DNA from: Agelas oroides
Lineage: Eukaryota > Porifera > Demospongiae > Agelasida > Agelasidae
Length of the DNA stretch: 64,000 nucleotides
Direction of reading: 5' to 3'
NCBI GenBank assembly: GCA_949130485.1
Contig: OX422185.1
Coordinates: forward strand, 19,037,353-19,101,352
The position numbers and the translations under genes are program-made. Shown piece by piece: positions 1 through 11,342 of this stretch. Position 1 is the first letter of the stretch. Each line of letters starts with the position of its first letter. The notes beneath the pieces were generated by a model that did not search any database, was not told the DNA's origin, and worked only from the letters and a program-made list of their open reading frames with translations.

Positions 1-75
1 TGTTCAAGCAAGGAAGTGGCTTCCAGCAATTAAAACCCTGCCCAAGCAAGGAAGCCATGCAGCCAGAAAAAAGGT

Positions 76-94
76 GGGGGGGGGGGGGGGGGGG
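76..94. repeat. Poly-G tract
   Basis: A run of 19 uninterrupted G. Homopolymer length here may be an assembly artefact. Confidence 0.8.
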
Positions 95-1229
95 AAGTCT
101 GTCCTTGGTAACCACTTGAGATCAAAGGTTTCACCATCAGCTGGTTGTCTTTGGCTTTATCAAGACTAACTTGATTGTTGGTTGTAAGTTCATGTTCTTC
201 TCAGTGCAGTTGAGACAGGCTCAACTTTTATTTTCTAGCCCAAGAAGTGTGCATGCATGGTGTTTTGAAACCATTCTGATTACTAACAGCTGCATCTTTG
301 GGTCTAGTGAAGGTCTTATTTGTGTCCTATCTACCCCAAACATTAACCACAAACACTCCATTTTTATGGCAATGACACCGCCAATTCAAAGAGCGTTGTG
401 GCAAAATTTATTTTGATTCAAGTACAATTAAATGAAGTAGCAATGACAATTCAATGCCAGCTGCAGTTTGATTCAATGGAGCTGTAGCTAGTACAGTTCA
501 ATGAAGTAGCAAAACAATTCGATGATAGCTGAAGTCAATTCAATGATACATCAATGAAGCTTGCTATAAAATTCACTCCATGTGAGCCAATGGATTCACG
601 CATGATCAATGTTCTTAAGAACTTGTACACTCTAGAATTGATCACTGACTGTTTTGCTTGTAATCAGCCCTTGTTGTGACATACACTCAGCGCTAACTAC
701 ACAATGTTATTCATAAGTACAACCACATATCAAAGAAATGGGGTACATTTACGTAAAACTTCATGGAATTCAACCACTCCAGACAACCAACACTGACATC
801 AGCCTAGCTGTCACTACCTTGTACCTATGCCGACCTATTGTAATGTAAACTTGTTGTGTCTTACCAACCACCGACCAACTCATTCATGCGTGTGCTCCAC
901 TGTTAATATTCATGCTTTTGTAGTAAGTCACCGGAAGATGTTCTATACCTGCCGATGTACCACTACAACATACTTCTACAAGTTATGAAATCACTGACAT
1001 GCAAAATAATCAACAAATAGGCAAATATGGAATCTATCCTTGAAAAGTCATATAAATGTTGTTCAGGTAGTCAATTACATTCTGTGATAATGATATGAGC
1101 ATGGTCATGACGTCACAGCCAAATTTAGATGTAGGGATGGGGCTTTGCCAATATGTTGACCTTTGCATCCCTACCTTGTTTGCATACTTTTTGGCCACCC
1201 TACATTTTTAATGTTGTTTTATTTTGTAT
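95..1229. other. No gene seen
   Basis: AT-rich unique-looking sequence. Around 420-560 there are degenerate short repeats of the kind caattcaatga. No open frame with coding character, no splice-bounded exon and no RNA gene was found. Confidence 0.5.
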
Positions 1230-1370
1230 ATACTAGAAAATATAGAACATTGTGGGGGCGAGCCTGAGCAAGCTGGTACAGGGATATTATGTCACTGGTG
1301 AGTGATGTAACACATTAAGTCAAGCATCCTCCTACATGCACATCCATTCACCATTCACAGGGGTTTTTGA
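1230..1370 (-). mobile_element. Isolated end of a GAGCCTGAGC-family element
   Basis: The sequence from TACTAG through GGGGGCGAGCCTGAGC and on to the run before the poly-T of ACAGGGGTTT is the reverse complement of the right end of the element at 25.6-26.45 kb (about 26,320-26,450), including 100 bp of subterminal sequence. No matching second end was found nearby, so this is a truncated copy or a solo end. Confidence 0.6.
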
Positions 1371-2236
1371 AAGACATGCTATGCATATATACACAATTAT
1401 GATGCGTAACAGTGCCAGGAGCCGAGATAAAGGTTTGCTTTAGGTTCATGTCAGCTCTACATGGACCAAGGGAAAAAATCCAAAGCAAGAACCCTGTTGT
1501 CAGGGAAAAAGCTCATGAAAACTGACACATTTTTATACTGTACTAAAGAGAGTCTGTTCTGTTCTTAATTTTGGTAAGGAACAATACATATGTTGGGGTG
1601 GTAGGACATTAGTTCAAGCAGACTTATACATGTACCTCCCAACTGGTGAAGGTGACTGCTTGGTGACTATTGAGCTTTCCTTATCTGCCTAACACAACCA
1701 GGAAATATCTACAGCTCAGTCCAACTAAGAAGCCACTCACTATTATATCATCCCTACCTTGTTTGCATACTTTTTGGTGTGCCATCCCTACATCTTTACA
1801 TTTCTAATGTTATTTCTTGTTTCTGTACTTTTTTGATGCTAATCGCAGTTATAGTTAGACCTAATGTTTCAAGTGTAACCAGAACCCTAGAACTTGAAAC
1901 AGCATTGACAGCTTAGCAGTGGTTCCAAGCATGTAATATGCCTGCTGGAATCCGATGGAGTGCTAACCACTCTCCGTACCAGATTTCGAGCCCTTTGCAA
2001 AACCGATTTCCTGATTTACGATCACATGACAACTGACCAGCACAGAAAACTGTACCGACAGAGCATAAAAACTGACCATCCCGGCTTACATAAAGCTGGG
2101 TTTTTTTGTGTAGCTATAAGTAAGCCACTGAATGCAGCTCCTTACCTATGTGGTGTCCATGAGCCTTTCCCACAACCACGGAAATAGACCGTGCCAGCAC
2201 ATGGTCAACGCTCTATGTTGGAAATGCTTCCCTAGC
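1371..2236. other. No gene seen; short internal duplication
   Basis: No supported gene. A phrase starting CCCTACCTTGTTTGCATAC occurs at about 1,168 and again at about 1,750, followed both times by TTTTTGG and a similar T-rich stretch. It may be the end of a small dispersed element whose other motif is TGTAGGGATGG (also seen at 24.1-24.5 kb and 61.15 kb). Confidence 0.4.
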
Positions 2237-2237
2237 C

Positions 2238-2470
2238 CACTATTAATTACCTTGGAGAGATTGACTTTACACAAGCTAAATATGCAGATGCTGTCAGACA
2301 CTACGCACAGTACTTCTCTACCAAGACAGTAGCCTGGCAGTTTCGTGTGATACCCCCTCTCGGTCCACAATTCACACCAGACGAGCAGGAAGCATGTTGG
2401 CTGTTGTCTGTGCCATGGCACACGTGTACAACCAGCTAGGGATTCACTCCACTGTAGCCCCTTTTTGCTG
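2238..2470 (+). pseudogene. TPR-like coding remnant, frameshifted
   Basis: One frame reads NYLGEIDFTQAKYADAVRHY and carries on through about 30 further codons to a GPQFTPDEQEAC stretch. The neighbouring frame then continues as AMAHVYNQLGIHSTV before a stop. Both pieces have the helix-turn-helix look of tetratricopeptide repeats (YxxLGxx...A...Y; YNQLGI). An upstream stop and the frame switch near position 2,395 mean that it is broken here. It lies just upstream of a cleaner TPR exon at 2,607-3,012 on the same strand and is probably part of the same TTC28-like gene or pseudogene. The alternative is two exons with a missed tiny intron. Confidence 0.5.
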
Positions 2471-2606
2471 ACTTATCTCAAAAGTGGTGGATTGCAGCAT
2501 AAGAGTAGGCTAGACATGCTGTCTCCCAGAGTCAGCTGGTAGCGTGCACTTAAGAAGTTAATAAAATTATAACCTCTTGAAACCGGTATGAATAACTCTG
2601 TACTTC

Positions 2607-3012
2607 AGATATTCACGACTTGATATTTGATGCTGGGTTTCCTGGCAACCCAAAAGGAGCCCTGAGGAACAACTCGAAGATTATGGATGCAGTGCAGGCT
2701 TACAGGCAAGCCATAGCTACAGCCGACTCCAAGAAAGGCAAGCTCTCGGCTCACACAAGTCTGGGGAACCTCTTTCGGAGTGTAGGAGAGAATGCAAGTG
2801 TCCTGGCAGAATATGAACACTCAATCAAGCTGTCAGAAGAGTTGCGAGATTATGTCTCCCTTGACTGGGCACATGGGAACATGGGCAATGCCTACCTTGG
2901 CCTCTATCACTTGGAGAAGGCATTAGACCTGACAATTGAGCATGAACCAACGCCACAAGATATTGGCAGAGCCTACAATAACCTTGGTACCGCATATCAG
3001 GCCTTGAACGAG
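2607..3012 (+). CDS. TPR-repeat protein exon (TTC28-like)
   Basis: This is an open stretch of about 135 codons bounded by an acceptor (CTTCAG before 2,607) and a donor (GTGAGA at 3,013). It reads three or more TPR units: a MDAVQAYRQAIATAD helix, then AHTSLGNLFRSVGENASVL, then AHGNMGNAYLGLYHLEKAL, then IGRAYNNLGTAYQALNEL. The GNxxxxxGxxxxA consensus spacing of about 40 residues is visible. Such repeats are protein-protein interaction scaffolds, and long TTC28-like arrays are common in sponge and cnidarian genomes (established knowledge). No start codon or complete gene is present, and the upstream TPR piece is frameshifted, so this may be one surviving exon of a decaying copy. The frame is open past the donor to 3,090, but the TPR pattern ends at the donor, which favours splicing. 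Confidence 0.65.
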
Positions 3013-3392
3013 CTAGTGAGACAAAGCTCAAGACAATTAGGTTTCCACCCACAAGTGACAATGTACACAAATGTACCACTATATTGTTAACCACGATCTA
3101 ACCACCATCAAGCCTATCAAAACATGCTACTAGTGATTTCATACAAGGCATACTATAAACAGTACCCAATCAGATGCCAGCTTTGCTCTGAGTAAAGTAA
3201 GAGGAAAGCAAGCAAAGTACTCATATAGTAGTTACCATGGAAACCTCCAAATCTCTAGTTCTTACCATTCATGGCTATTATAATTGTCTAAAAGGTGGCA
3301 GATGGTGAATTCTTGGTTAGAGGGTGTGTGGGTAACATGTGAAAACTGCAATTTTTTTTTTTTTTACCTGAAGGACTACATGGACCAAAACT

Positions 3393-3555
3393 GCTGGCAA
3401 ACTGTGAACTTTCACTGGTCAATTGAGTGACTATACAGTCACTGTAAACTCTCAGACATAATGGTTATTTAAATCTAGGGCAACCAAACCCAGCATAGTT
3501 TGCAGTGACTGTATAGCCACTCAATTTGACCAGTGAAAGTTCACAGTTTGCCAGC
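3393..3555. repeat. Foldback (inverted-repeat) element
   Basis: Arms beginning GCTGGCAAACTGTGAAC (3,393) and ending with its reverse complement (3,555) pair over about 55 bp with a few mismatches, around a loop of about 50 bp. It has no coding capacity. It directly precedes a dispersed repeat that recurs at 27.6 kb. Confidence 0.75.
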
Positions 3556-5110
3556 ATAAATATCACCTGGTCACATAGAACTATTTACAATGGACCAAAA
3601 CGTTTGCATTTAGCATGAATTTTGTTTCGGCTGAATTTTGTTTTCAGTCAACAACTTTTAACATGACTAGTTTGTACATAACTATGCTGTATGTGTAGCA
3701 TAGCAACAACTACCAGTCACATTCCTTCAAGCCAGTTATGTGATAGCCTCGTTCCCAGGCTCTTCTGCGGGGGAGGAGGAAAGGGAGCCTGGTACACACT
3801 GTTCGCGCATGTGCCAAGTTCCCTTGGTAACCTGCATACTACTCCGCTACACTAAAATTATGGGTCAATTTCTGTTTACCTGCTGAAAGGCCGCACTGCA
3901 TGGTTATACTCCCTGTGGGACACATACGGGCGGTTTTGAAGTCAAAAACATTATCGCTTTGACGGTAACGGTCTGCATTGCTTCGTTCGAGGTGATCGGT
4001 GAACTTCAAAGGAAAAGATTGCATCATTCACGTGCCGCAGCATTTAGCTGGAATGGACGAACGCGTGGACAATTCCTGCAAGCGAAGAGCTGAGTACGTT
4101 CGTTGCTCCCTCGTCATTGTCTACACGGAGCGTGGTCGGTGGCAGGTGTTTTTTATATGGGAGAAGTCAGCGTGCCTCGCAGAGGTTAGTGTAACGGAGC
4201 ATATTTACGGAAATTTCCAAATTCCCAGAAATCCTGGGAAAACTGAGCATGCGCAAACAGTGTGTACCAGGCTCTTTTTTCTCCGCCCACGCACGAGATC
4301 CTGGGAACGAGGCTAGTTATGTGAGTACCCACTAAACCACATAAGGAGTTCTACTTGGCTTCCCTCCTTATGTTTCTCCTTAAGTACATGTATTGAAGAA
4401 AAACAGCTCAGCACATGAATTAGATCCATGTTGATAAACAGTATACATGTATATCTCCACAACACGTGAGCAAAAAATGTCATTTCTTAGTAACTAAACA
4501 GTATAATAATTGACTTACACATAGTGTGGGGCTCACTCAGGCTTGTCCCAATGACTGCATTGTGTTGTATGCTGCTGTGCTCCGTTAATTACAGAGACTG
4601 GACAAGCAACCTATTACCCCGACAAGAACATGAACATTTATACCAAATCTCTAGAAATAGATCAAATAAACCAGAGACAAAGGCCTACATTTCTGCATCC
4701 CTGTTGACTCACGACTTTGATCCTATTTCAACCGTCTTGCTGGCATTTCATTCAGTAATGTAACAACCATTAATAAAATGAACATTCAGTATTGGGCTTG
4801 TAAGACTATTGGATTGTCTGGTAAGAATGTATAAGCTGTATTAATATACTGGGTTGATGCTACTCTGCTTTCTTCTCCCTCTCTCTCTCCTCAAGAGGTG
4901 GATTCCGTGGGACTATGGGGAGTAACCTGGACTCGAATAGACCATTTTCTCCTCAAGGAATTCTTTCCCAACATTTCACCTCCTCTTCCCATACAATCAA
5001 CTGATGGAACAAGGTGAACCTCCTACACTTCAGTTTATGTATGGAACAAGGTGACTCCATCCTGAGGCAAAGTACCTATTGAAGTTTCCTCTTCTGTTGA
5101 GCTTACCTCA
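3556..5110 (+). repeat. Dispersed repeat, copy 1 (partner 27,610-28,620)
   Basis: Blocks at 3,560-3,735 and 4,325-5,100 match 27,620-27,805 and 27,900-28,600 in the same order and orientation, with point differences and small indels. The MITE at 3,744-4,315 sits in this copy only, so it inserted after the two copies separated. A frame containing NYRDWTSNLL and HEHLYQISRN is kept in both copies, but with length changes and no clear start. Another frame there looks weakly TPR-like. I do not call a gene. Confidence 0.7.
3744..4315. mobile_element. MULE-like MITE with 9-bp TSD (TAGCCTCG family)
   Basis: A 572-bp element starts TAGCCTCGTTCCCAGGC and ends with the inverted form. It is flanked by perfect 9-bp direct repeats GTTATGTGA (3,735-3,743 and 4,316-4,324). 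The inverted termini extend inward through ACACTGTTYGCGCATG. It has no transposase. A 9-bp duplication is typical of Mutator-like elements (established knowledge). The empty site is effectively seen in the paralogous repeat near 27.8 kb. Confidence 0.9.
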
Positions 5111-5218
5111 AACAGGTGTTAATGCAAAATGCAGAAAATTATAATATTCACTATTCACTAAATACACAAACATTGCACACCTTGGGATTGTCTAATTGCA
5201 ATGAATACCAGAAAATAA

Positions 5219-6146
5219 TTGGGCGAGCGTGAGCGAGCCCCACACTAGTGAGTTGAATCAAGATTTTTCATATCTGTTGTACGTCGTTCCGTAAATGCGT
5301 GCCGCTGTAATTTAACGCGATAGCCGCGGGCCGCGTGCGGCTACAGTACCGGAGTGCGTTTCAAAGCTCTAATCTGATTGGTTGGGTTAGGGTTTATTAG
5401 GGTTGGGTTAGGGTTAATTTAGGGTGTTGTCAGGGCAATGGCGCATACGCGTATAGTTATTGACCAATAGGATTGGAGTTTTGAAAAGGTACCCCGGGAT
5501 GGCTCGCGTGCGGACCTTAAGTAAGATTTTCGTACAACTTGGCAGCCAGCTAGCTCCAAGGTGACTTCGAAAGATGACGCTTATGAAAGACAGCCAGGAA
5601 TTGCAGCCGGAGCGTGTGCACTTATTGAACAAAGGATAGCCTATAGAAGTTGTGTTTGCAGTGACACCCAGGATAGGTAGCTGGATCGAGCATGAGTATC
5701 TACTGTATGTAAACAGTTGTGTAGAGAGGTTTAAAGCAGAAAGCGGCAGAGACCCTCCTTCTATCCATGGCTGATGGATGGCGAACCCTATCTGCTATAT
5801 CTCTAAGATGCCTCAACTTGAGGCACCTTAGCATAGTCCTTACTTGAGGACAATGCGCGACAAGCCAGGCTGGTTTAGACTTAGCCTACAGTTAGCCAGA
5901 GTAGATGCTTAGGTTGCACTAATGGCTGCATTGTATGGTACCACCCCACGACAAGCTAGTCTCTGCAACCATCTTCTCTAAGCTGTTAAGCACTTTGTAG
6001 AGAGTAGAGTGATAAGCCTTGTTCAGCTACATGCCACGCCACCTGTGTGCTGTGATCTGACACTTCACTGAAAAGCCTTTGATATAAGTTAAAGCTGTGT
6101 ATTGCTTGCTCACGCTCGCCCAACAATGTTCTACATTCTCCTAGTA
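5219..6146. mobile_element. GAGCGTGAGC-ended non-autonomous DNA element
   Basis: The left end is TTGGGCGAGCGTGAGCGAGC and the right end is GCTTGCTCACGCTCGCCCAA followed by the conserved trailer CAATGTTCTACATT. This gives short terminal inverted repeats with an asymmetric right-end extension that is shared by all family members. The element is about 0.9 kb with no long ORF. It lies immediately beside a second member (6,156-6,760), whose ends read GAGCCTGAGC. Confidence 0.7.
5383..5425 (+). repeat. Interstitial telomere-like TTAGGG stretch
   Basis: Several GGGTTAGGG units, some degenerate (TTTATTAGGG, TTGGGTTAGGG). They lie inside the 5.2-6.1 kb element and are too short and irregular to be a real telomere. 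Confidence 0.6.
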
Positions 6147-6155
6147 ATTATTATT

Positions 6156-6760
6156 ATTGGGGCGAGCCTGAGCGAGCCCCACACTAGCGTGACTGCATTG
6201 CACGCGCGTGTGTGTATGCTTGTACGGACCGACCACTTACCGGAAATTTTAAATGAGCGCGTTTAAATTTTAATATTACAAAGATCGAGCTCGTGCACTC
6301 AGTAGGTGATGAGCCAATGAGATCGACAGTGAAGGACTACTGCCATATCGCAGCGTCGGCGTGAAAGAAACTCAGAGCGAAGAGTACTCAAGTTAACGCA
6401 CGCATGGCAACTGCGGTCCGTGACAGACAAGGGCAGGCTGTTTACAGACAGTGCAAATTTACATACAGTTGTTAAGGTCGCTTCAGGTAAGGGCCAAGCA
6501 TAATCAACACTCATAAGCGCCAGAGATTCAGCTCATGACTTCAGTGTGAAGTTTAGTCCAAGCATGTGTGTAGCCGTAATAGACCAGAGAAATGGCTGCA
6601 ATTTGTCAGCATCTAGGACCATCTACATGTATATCTGGTGAGAACTGTACTGCTTGGCTACACGAAGTTTTGCTTACCACGCTCATGGAACAGCAGACAG
6701 TGGTATTCCTGTATCAGCTTGCTCAGGCTCGCCCCCACAATGTTCTACATTTTCTAGTAT
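6156..6760. mobile_element. GAGCCTGAGC-ended non-autonomous DNA element
   Basis: It runs from ATTGGGGCGAGCCTGAGC to GCTCAGGCTCGCCCCC plus the trailer ACAATGTTCTACATT. The left subterminal part (CACACTAGCGTGACTGCATT, then a CGGACCGACCAC block) matches the copies at 25.6 kb and, reversed, at 45.9 kb. It is about 600 bp and has no credible ORF. Confidence 0.75.
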
Positions 6761-7218
6761 GGCTGCACACCTTGGGATTGCAATGAATACCATTATATTC
6801 ATGTATGGCATTGTTTATATCGTCATACAGTTCCTGAAGGGGAGGCATTTCCTGATCCCACTGTCCTCTCTCATGCACTCACAAGACCCCCCAGCTAAAC
6901 TTCCATATCAGCAATCAGTCCAACTGAGCTAGTCACTAGCCAGAGTGGTGTAGAACTCTCTTCATCCCTCTTCATCCATCATCCCCGACACTCAGTGGTC
7001 CTCCTCCTCGGTTTCTTCAGCCCATACCACTGAGTAAAGACTGAGAGTCTACTGCTAAGTCTTCAACTCTGTGTTCAGCACTGACCTGATAGAATATTTC
7101 TGTAAGCTGCATTACCACCTGCATACTGCATGCGCTATAATAAATGTTTAACTAAAAATGGTTTGCAAGAAAAAGATTTTTTTCAAAGGAGGTTTTAAGT
7201 ACAACAGATAGACAAACC

Positions 7219-7244
7219 TTTTTTTTTTTTTTTTTTTTTTTTTT
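7219..7244. repeat. Poly-T tract
   Basis: 26 consecutive T, downstream of the minus-strand coiled-coil gene. It may be the reverse complement of a poly-A tail left by a retrotransposon, but no such body was recognised. Confidence 0.6.
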
Positions 7245-7616
7245 CAAAAAGAGTACAAAAATGGGTAAATATTCATTAGCACCAAAATGGGTCCGTCTAC
7301 CTACAAGATAAAAAGGGGATGAAACATCTTTTCAAAACGAGTAAAAATCAATAGTGCAACTGTTACAGTATCTATTTGTAGAATTAGCTTACTTATGAGT
7401 AAGTGCACAAAAGTCGATGCACCTTTGATGTTACATACTACCACAAAATGACAATGCATTAAAAAAAAATTAAAAGCAAAGAAAATAAAAACTAACCAAA
7501 AAATATATATATATATATAAAATAGCAAGAAAAAAATGCAACAAAGTGGTCCAGGATAGTGATGTGTATGTGCATGGATATTTATGGTCATGCCACTAAC
7601 GACACAGTGCTGGTTG

Positions 7617-8788
7617 TATTTATTTGTGTGGGGAGACATCTTGATGAACAGGGCACGCACTTGTACTTGGAAACGCGTACACCAGTGACCCATGTACAAA
7701 CACAGATGGGGCACAACAGTTCTCCACAGGTTTCGGGTATGAAGGTGGGGCTGGTATCAGTGACTCAGGCTGGGCATGTTCCAGTTTCACTTCCAACTCT
7801 CTCATGCGATCATTCAGCTGCTCAATGTGTTCTTCAAGTGCTGACATTCTTTGGGCAAGTGATTCACAATCAAGTGTCCACTGGTTGTTAATGAGGCACA
7901 GAGAAGAAGATACAATAACTCTTACAGTGGAATACTGTGTAATACATGACTAATGCAGTGCTATGAACTCAGAAACAAATCCATAAGCTGGAGCTTGCAT
8001 GATGCGTGGTGATAGCAAAACTATTCACCATGCTAAAGTTAAAGGTTTGGAGCCATTGAGACGTTGAGGGATGCACACCCAAGGTGACCTCCAGGGGAAA
8101 CTAGGGGTGAGGCAGTTGAGCATCGTGATGAATTTTTGCACAATTTCCACAAACTGATGATATATGCTATGCAGGTCAGAGGCTGACTACAAAGCAGTTG
8201 GTCCTTATATAAGTGATACCAATGCTCAAGTTTTGGAGCAAATGTTATTATTGCCGCAGTTTCACACTAGTGTATTATGAAGTTTTTGCCGTGGTCCATG
8301 CGTAAATGATATGCTATGTATTAGGACTATGTAATCTGCTATAGGAGCTAGATATCATTGAAGAGAAACACTGAAAAGGAATGCACCACGCTCGCGCGAG
8401 GCTAATGGGCAGGTGCCCGGCCAATACCAATGACCTGGCTACGCCACTGGTTAGAACAACCTACCTGAAACTGCTGTGCACGTTTTTCATTCTCCAATCG
8501 TGCAAGTTGTTCATCTCTCTGGTGTAGAGTACGCTGAAGCTGCTTCATCTCCGCCATTACTTGGTGGGTCTCGGCTCGACTCCCGTACAGCCTTTTCTCC
8601 AACTCTGCCACGCGACTCTTCAATCGCTCGATATGTGTTTGCGTTGAAGCAGCAATCTCCAGAATTCCCGAAGTAGTCGTCTGAACTACCTCGCTGCGCA
8701 TTTGCTGTAGCTCCTGACCGCTGGGTAGCTGCGGACCGGGAGAGTTTGGAGAGTGCCGAGTGGCTGCACTATACTCGCGTGCCATCAT
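7617..8788 (-). CDS. Coiled-coil plus Cys/His mini-domain protein, paralogue 1
   Basis: A two-exon gene. Exon 1 is 8,465-8,788 (start MMAREYSAATRHSPNS, ends ...QQFQ at a GTAGGT donor). Exon 2 is 7,617-7,880 (acceptor AACCAG, then WTLDCESLAQRMSALEEH..., TAA stop). Both boundaries are phase 0, giving a protein of about 195 residues. Residues ~45-105 and ~118-150 form heptad-rich coiled coils (HIERLKSRVAELEKRL; RMSALEEHIEQLNDRM). The C-terminus carries PVENCCAPSVFVHG...CPVHQD, a short Cys/His motif shared with four other loci in this window. There is no signal peptide or membrane segment. A closely related paralogue lies at 33,046-34,452 and a third at 59,767. The name and function are unknown. 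A structural or zinc-binding adaptor role is inference only. Confidence 0.7.
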
Positions 8789-9373
8789 TACTTCAGCTGC
8801 TTATATTACTGCCGTACCTTAGTTTATAGCTACTGCAACCACTTCGTGATGATACTTTTGACATGCGGACATCACCTTCACTTCTATAAGGGAACTCCGC
8901 CCACAAACTGACTGAGCCGTGGCGCGCGCAATAAGTCTTCCAATCGCTGAGCACTTCCGTCCGCGCTCATATCACACGGCCAGCTGTTGACCAGCTGATT
9001 TGTCATGTAAACGCTACTGACTAGACTGGCTTCACCTGCCGGGTTTATCGGGCGGTGCGATATCCATGATTTTTTTTTCTTTCACTTTAGTAATTTTGGT
9101 TATTAAATGTTCTTCAAGTATATTGCTAGTTGAGAACTCAAGCGTGTTTGTGCTTGCTATTGCTGATTGTGCGTTGTGCATATAGATCTATACGGTAAAC
9201 CAAGTTCTCCGACTGTTTCCAGTGAAATGCCTGGAAGCCTGGATTGCACCTCGAATCGTCAGCCGGGTGGCACTTGCCAGGGACAAATGTGTACCCTCAT
9301 CTCTCAACACCATCATAAGTTTCTGGGTCTGCACAGGTATGAATGTCCACCTCTGAGCATCAGGTTACCTGAT

Positions 9374-9415
9374 TAGCCTTGTTCCCAGGCTCTCCTCTCG
9401 CCCCGAACGTGGCTA
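9374..9415 (+). mobile_element. Isolated TAGCCTTG-type MITE end
   Basis: TAGCCTTGTTCCCAGGCTCT followed by CTCGCCCCG is the outer terminus of the 9-bp-TSD MITE family. No partner end was found downstream, so this is a broken copy. Confidence 0.5.
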
Positions 9416-9879
9416 TCCGAGATCCATGCACGCTTTACACAGCCAAAATGTTTTGTGACCCCATAGCCATAGGCTTCGCTGCAATCTCTCCCCGGTTAAT
9501 GAGTTGAGGAATGTTATCAACTCTATTATTCTTCCTCTCCTTGGGGTGGGAAAGCTTTCAAGAGGAATGAAAATCCGCTGAATGCGGGGTCTGTCTACTG
9601 CTAGGAAACCGGCTCTGGCATCTGCATATTGTGCCAGGCTGATTCGTCTGTTTCGTTCCATTGCACCAGACTGTAATGGAACAATTTGGTACTGCTTCAG
9701 TACATTTGTAGGCGACATTGTAAGTCGACATCGATGGCAAGAATGCGAGCAACGTTTCTGCCAGGAGGACTGTTGCAATGGTGTTGGGTCCTGTAAATGT
9801 CCCGTTGATCGCTGCCTTCAGAGGTTGAATAAGCTCATTGAAAATCTTCTGTGTGTATGTTTTCACATCGTCACGAGAC
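9413..9879 (-). pseudogene. Unrecognised coding exon with a frame switch
   Basis: On the minus strand an acceptor (CTTTCCACAG) precedes an exon starting GTCTCGTGACG. It first reads VKTYTQKIFNELIQPLKAAI and continues open through TVLLAETLLAFLPSM. Near 9,660-9,720 the protein-like reading moves to another frame (YQIVPLQSGAMERNRRISLA, then ARAGFLAVDRPRIQRIFIPL). Two such good frames in series suggest a single coding sequence with an indel. The phase also does not join cleanly to the upstream exon. I cannot assign a family. Confidence 0.45.
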
Positions 9880-9927
9880 CTGTGGAAAGAGAAATGAAGA
9901 GTGGAAAAATAAATAACAAGTTCTTAC

Positions 9928-10329
9928 CTTGATCAGCAAGTTGTTGGTGCAGACTCGGTGGCTGACTGTCATGGAGCTCAAAGAGAATAGTGCCTCAATC
10001 CTGGGTGCACTCATTACAAATTCGAGCCAAGCTTCACTTCTGCAAATTATTGCCTATCGGATCTTGAAGTACTCCAGCAACTTGGTCGTACTGTTGTGGA
10101 TGTGCTTGAAATCAGTATTGTCTCTCACATAGTCCTTCCCCAGCAGAAGAGTTAACCGGAAGGGTCTGTCATGAAATGGAGAGCTGTCCAGGGCTTTAGT
10201 CACTGGTGTATAAGCCTGGACATAAGTAAACCTCGTGACAGCATGATCTCTCTCTCCTAGGGATGGCTTGGTAGAGGTGTGTGCCTGTCGGGAATGTTGA
10301 TGTGATGTTCGACACTTCATGTAATCCAA
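9928..10329 (-). pseudogene. Unrecognised coding exon with an internal stop
   Basis: The minus strand reads VTRFTYVQAYTPVTKALDSS, then FHDRPFRLTLLLGKDYVRDN and TTKLLEYFKIR, a TAG stop, and in the same frame AIICRSEAWLEFVMSAPRIE up to LLIK. It ends at a strong donor (AAG|GTAAGAAC). The intron to the next exon would be only 48 bp (9,880-9,927). The sequence looks like real protein on both sides of the stop, so a single nonsense change in a former gene is the simplest reading. I recognise no family. Confidence 0.45.
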
Positions 10330-10462
10330 GGAATGGGTATTCCCTTGTATTGCAGTGCTGTCGGTGTTCCAGAAAAGTGAGTATCTGCAACCATTGTGGC
10401 AGAAGCTGAGTGCAATGTGGATACTTGAAAGTGGAAGTAAATCTTCCCAACTTACTACACAC

Positions 10463-11242
10463 TTAGTGATTTATTTAATTTCCTTGCTACCATAAGAAGC
10501 TAGGGAGTGAATGTGTTCAATGCAAGAATGCTTTCAGTATGTTAGAGAGACTAATTGATGCTTGGACACTTAAGAAACGTTGCACTCTTGTTGTGCGCGC
10601 AGAGGTCCAGCAGACATAAGAATTGTAGGATAGGTGGGCTAATGTTTGATAATCAACATACTTGAAATTCAACTCCAAACAGTCTTCTACCCAGGATTTA
10701 GCAATATTACATCTGTTCAAGCACCTATCCTTGGAAAAAAAATTCTACTAGCGGACAAGTATGATAATCATGTATTATATCACACCGCTAGCCAATTTGG
10801 CAACTGCTGCAGCATGGTATGGGCTCGTAGGCAAGGCCAATGGAAGGGCAAGAACTTTAGTCTTTCCTTTTCGGAGGAGGCGGCAAAAAAGTTATGCGTT
10901 GTTTTACAATGTATTTTCGGACGTGGTTTTCTGTCCCCGCATACTACAATAGTTTCGGGTATCGAATACTATCCCAGCGCCAGCATGTCTTGTGTATATC
11001 AGTCCAAAGATAAATTTTTGCCTCTACTATCAGACTCTCAGACCCCTTCTTTAAATAGTTAAACCATGAGTCTACTTTTTAAGGGTAAAATTCCTCATCG
11101 GGTTTCTACTTGCTGAGGGGAGTTTTCAACATTGGTTTTGCTGCAGTGCAATTTTCTGGGAGCAACAATCCCCATGTGATTTACATTTCTTACTACCATA
11201 AGGAACCTGGGCGTAGGTTCAGTTTACTGTCTTGTTACTGTT
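10463..11242. other. No gene seen
   Basis: No supported gene, element or RNA. The open frame at 10,646-11,062 (+) has no homology I can recognise and no splice context. Confidence 0.4.
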
Positions 11243-11342
11243 TCACTCTTTGATTGGTTAGGTCAGTCTCAGTCTCTTCGTCTCACTCTTTGATTGGTTG
11301 GGTCAGTCTCAGTCTCTTCGTCTCGCTCTTTGATTGGTTGGA
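11243..11342 (+). repeat. 40-bp tandem repeat, 2.5 copies
   Basis: The unit begins CACTCTTTGATTGGTT and continues with GGTCAGTCTCAGTCTCTTCG. Copies differ at one or two positions. Downstream, 11,430-11,525 holds a looser series of CTGGATTTGTAA phrases. From there to 12,710 no gene is seen. Confidence 0.75.

Noticed and set aside
4524-4763. Shared ORF between the dispersed repeats (4.5 and 28.1 kb)
   Set aside because: Part of the frame is kept, but indels change its ends and no start or domain is evident. Kept only as a remark under the repeat.
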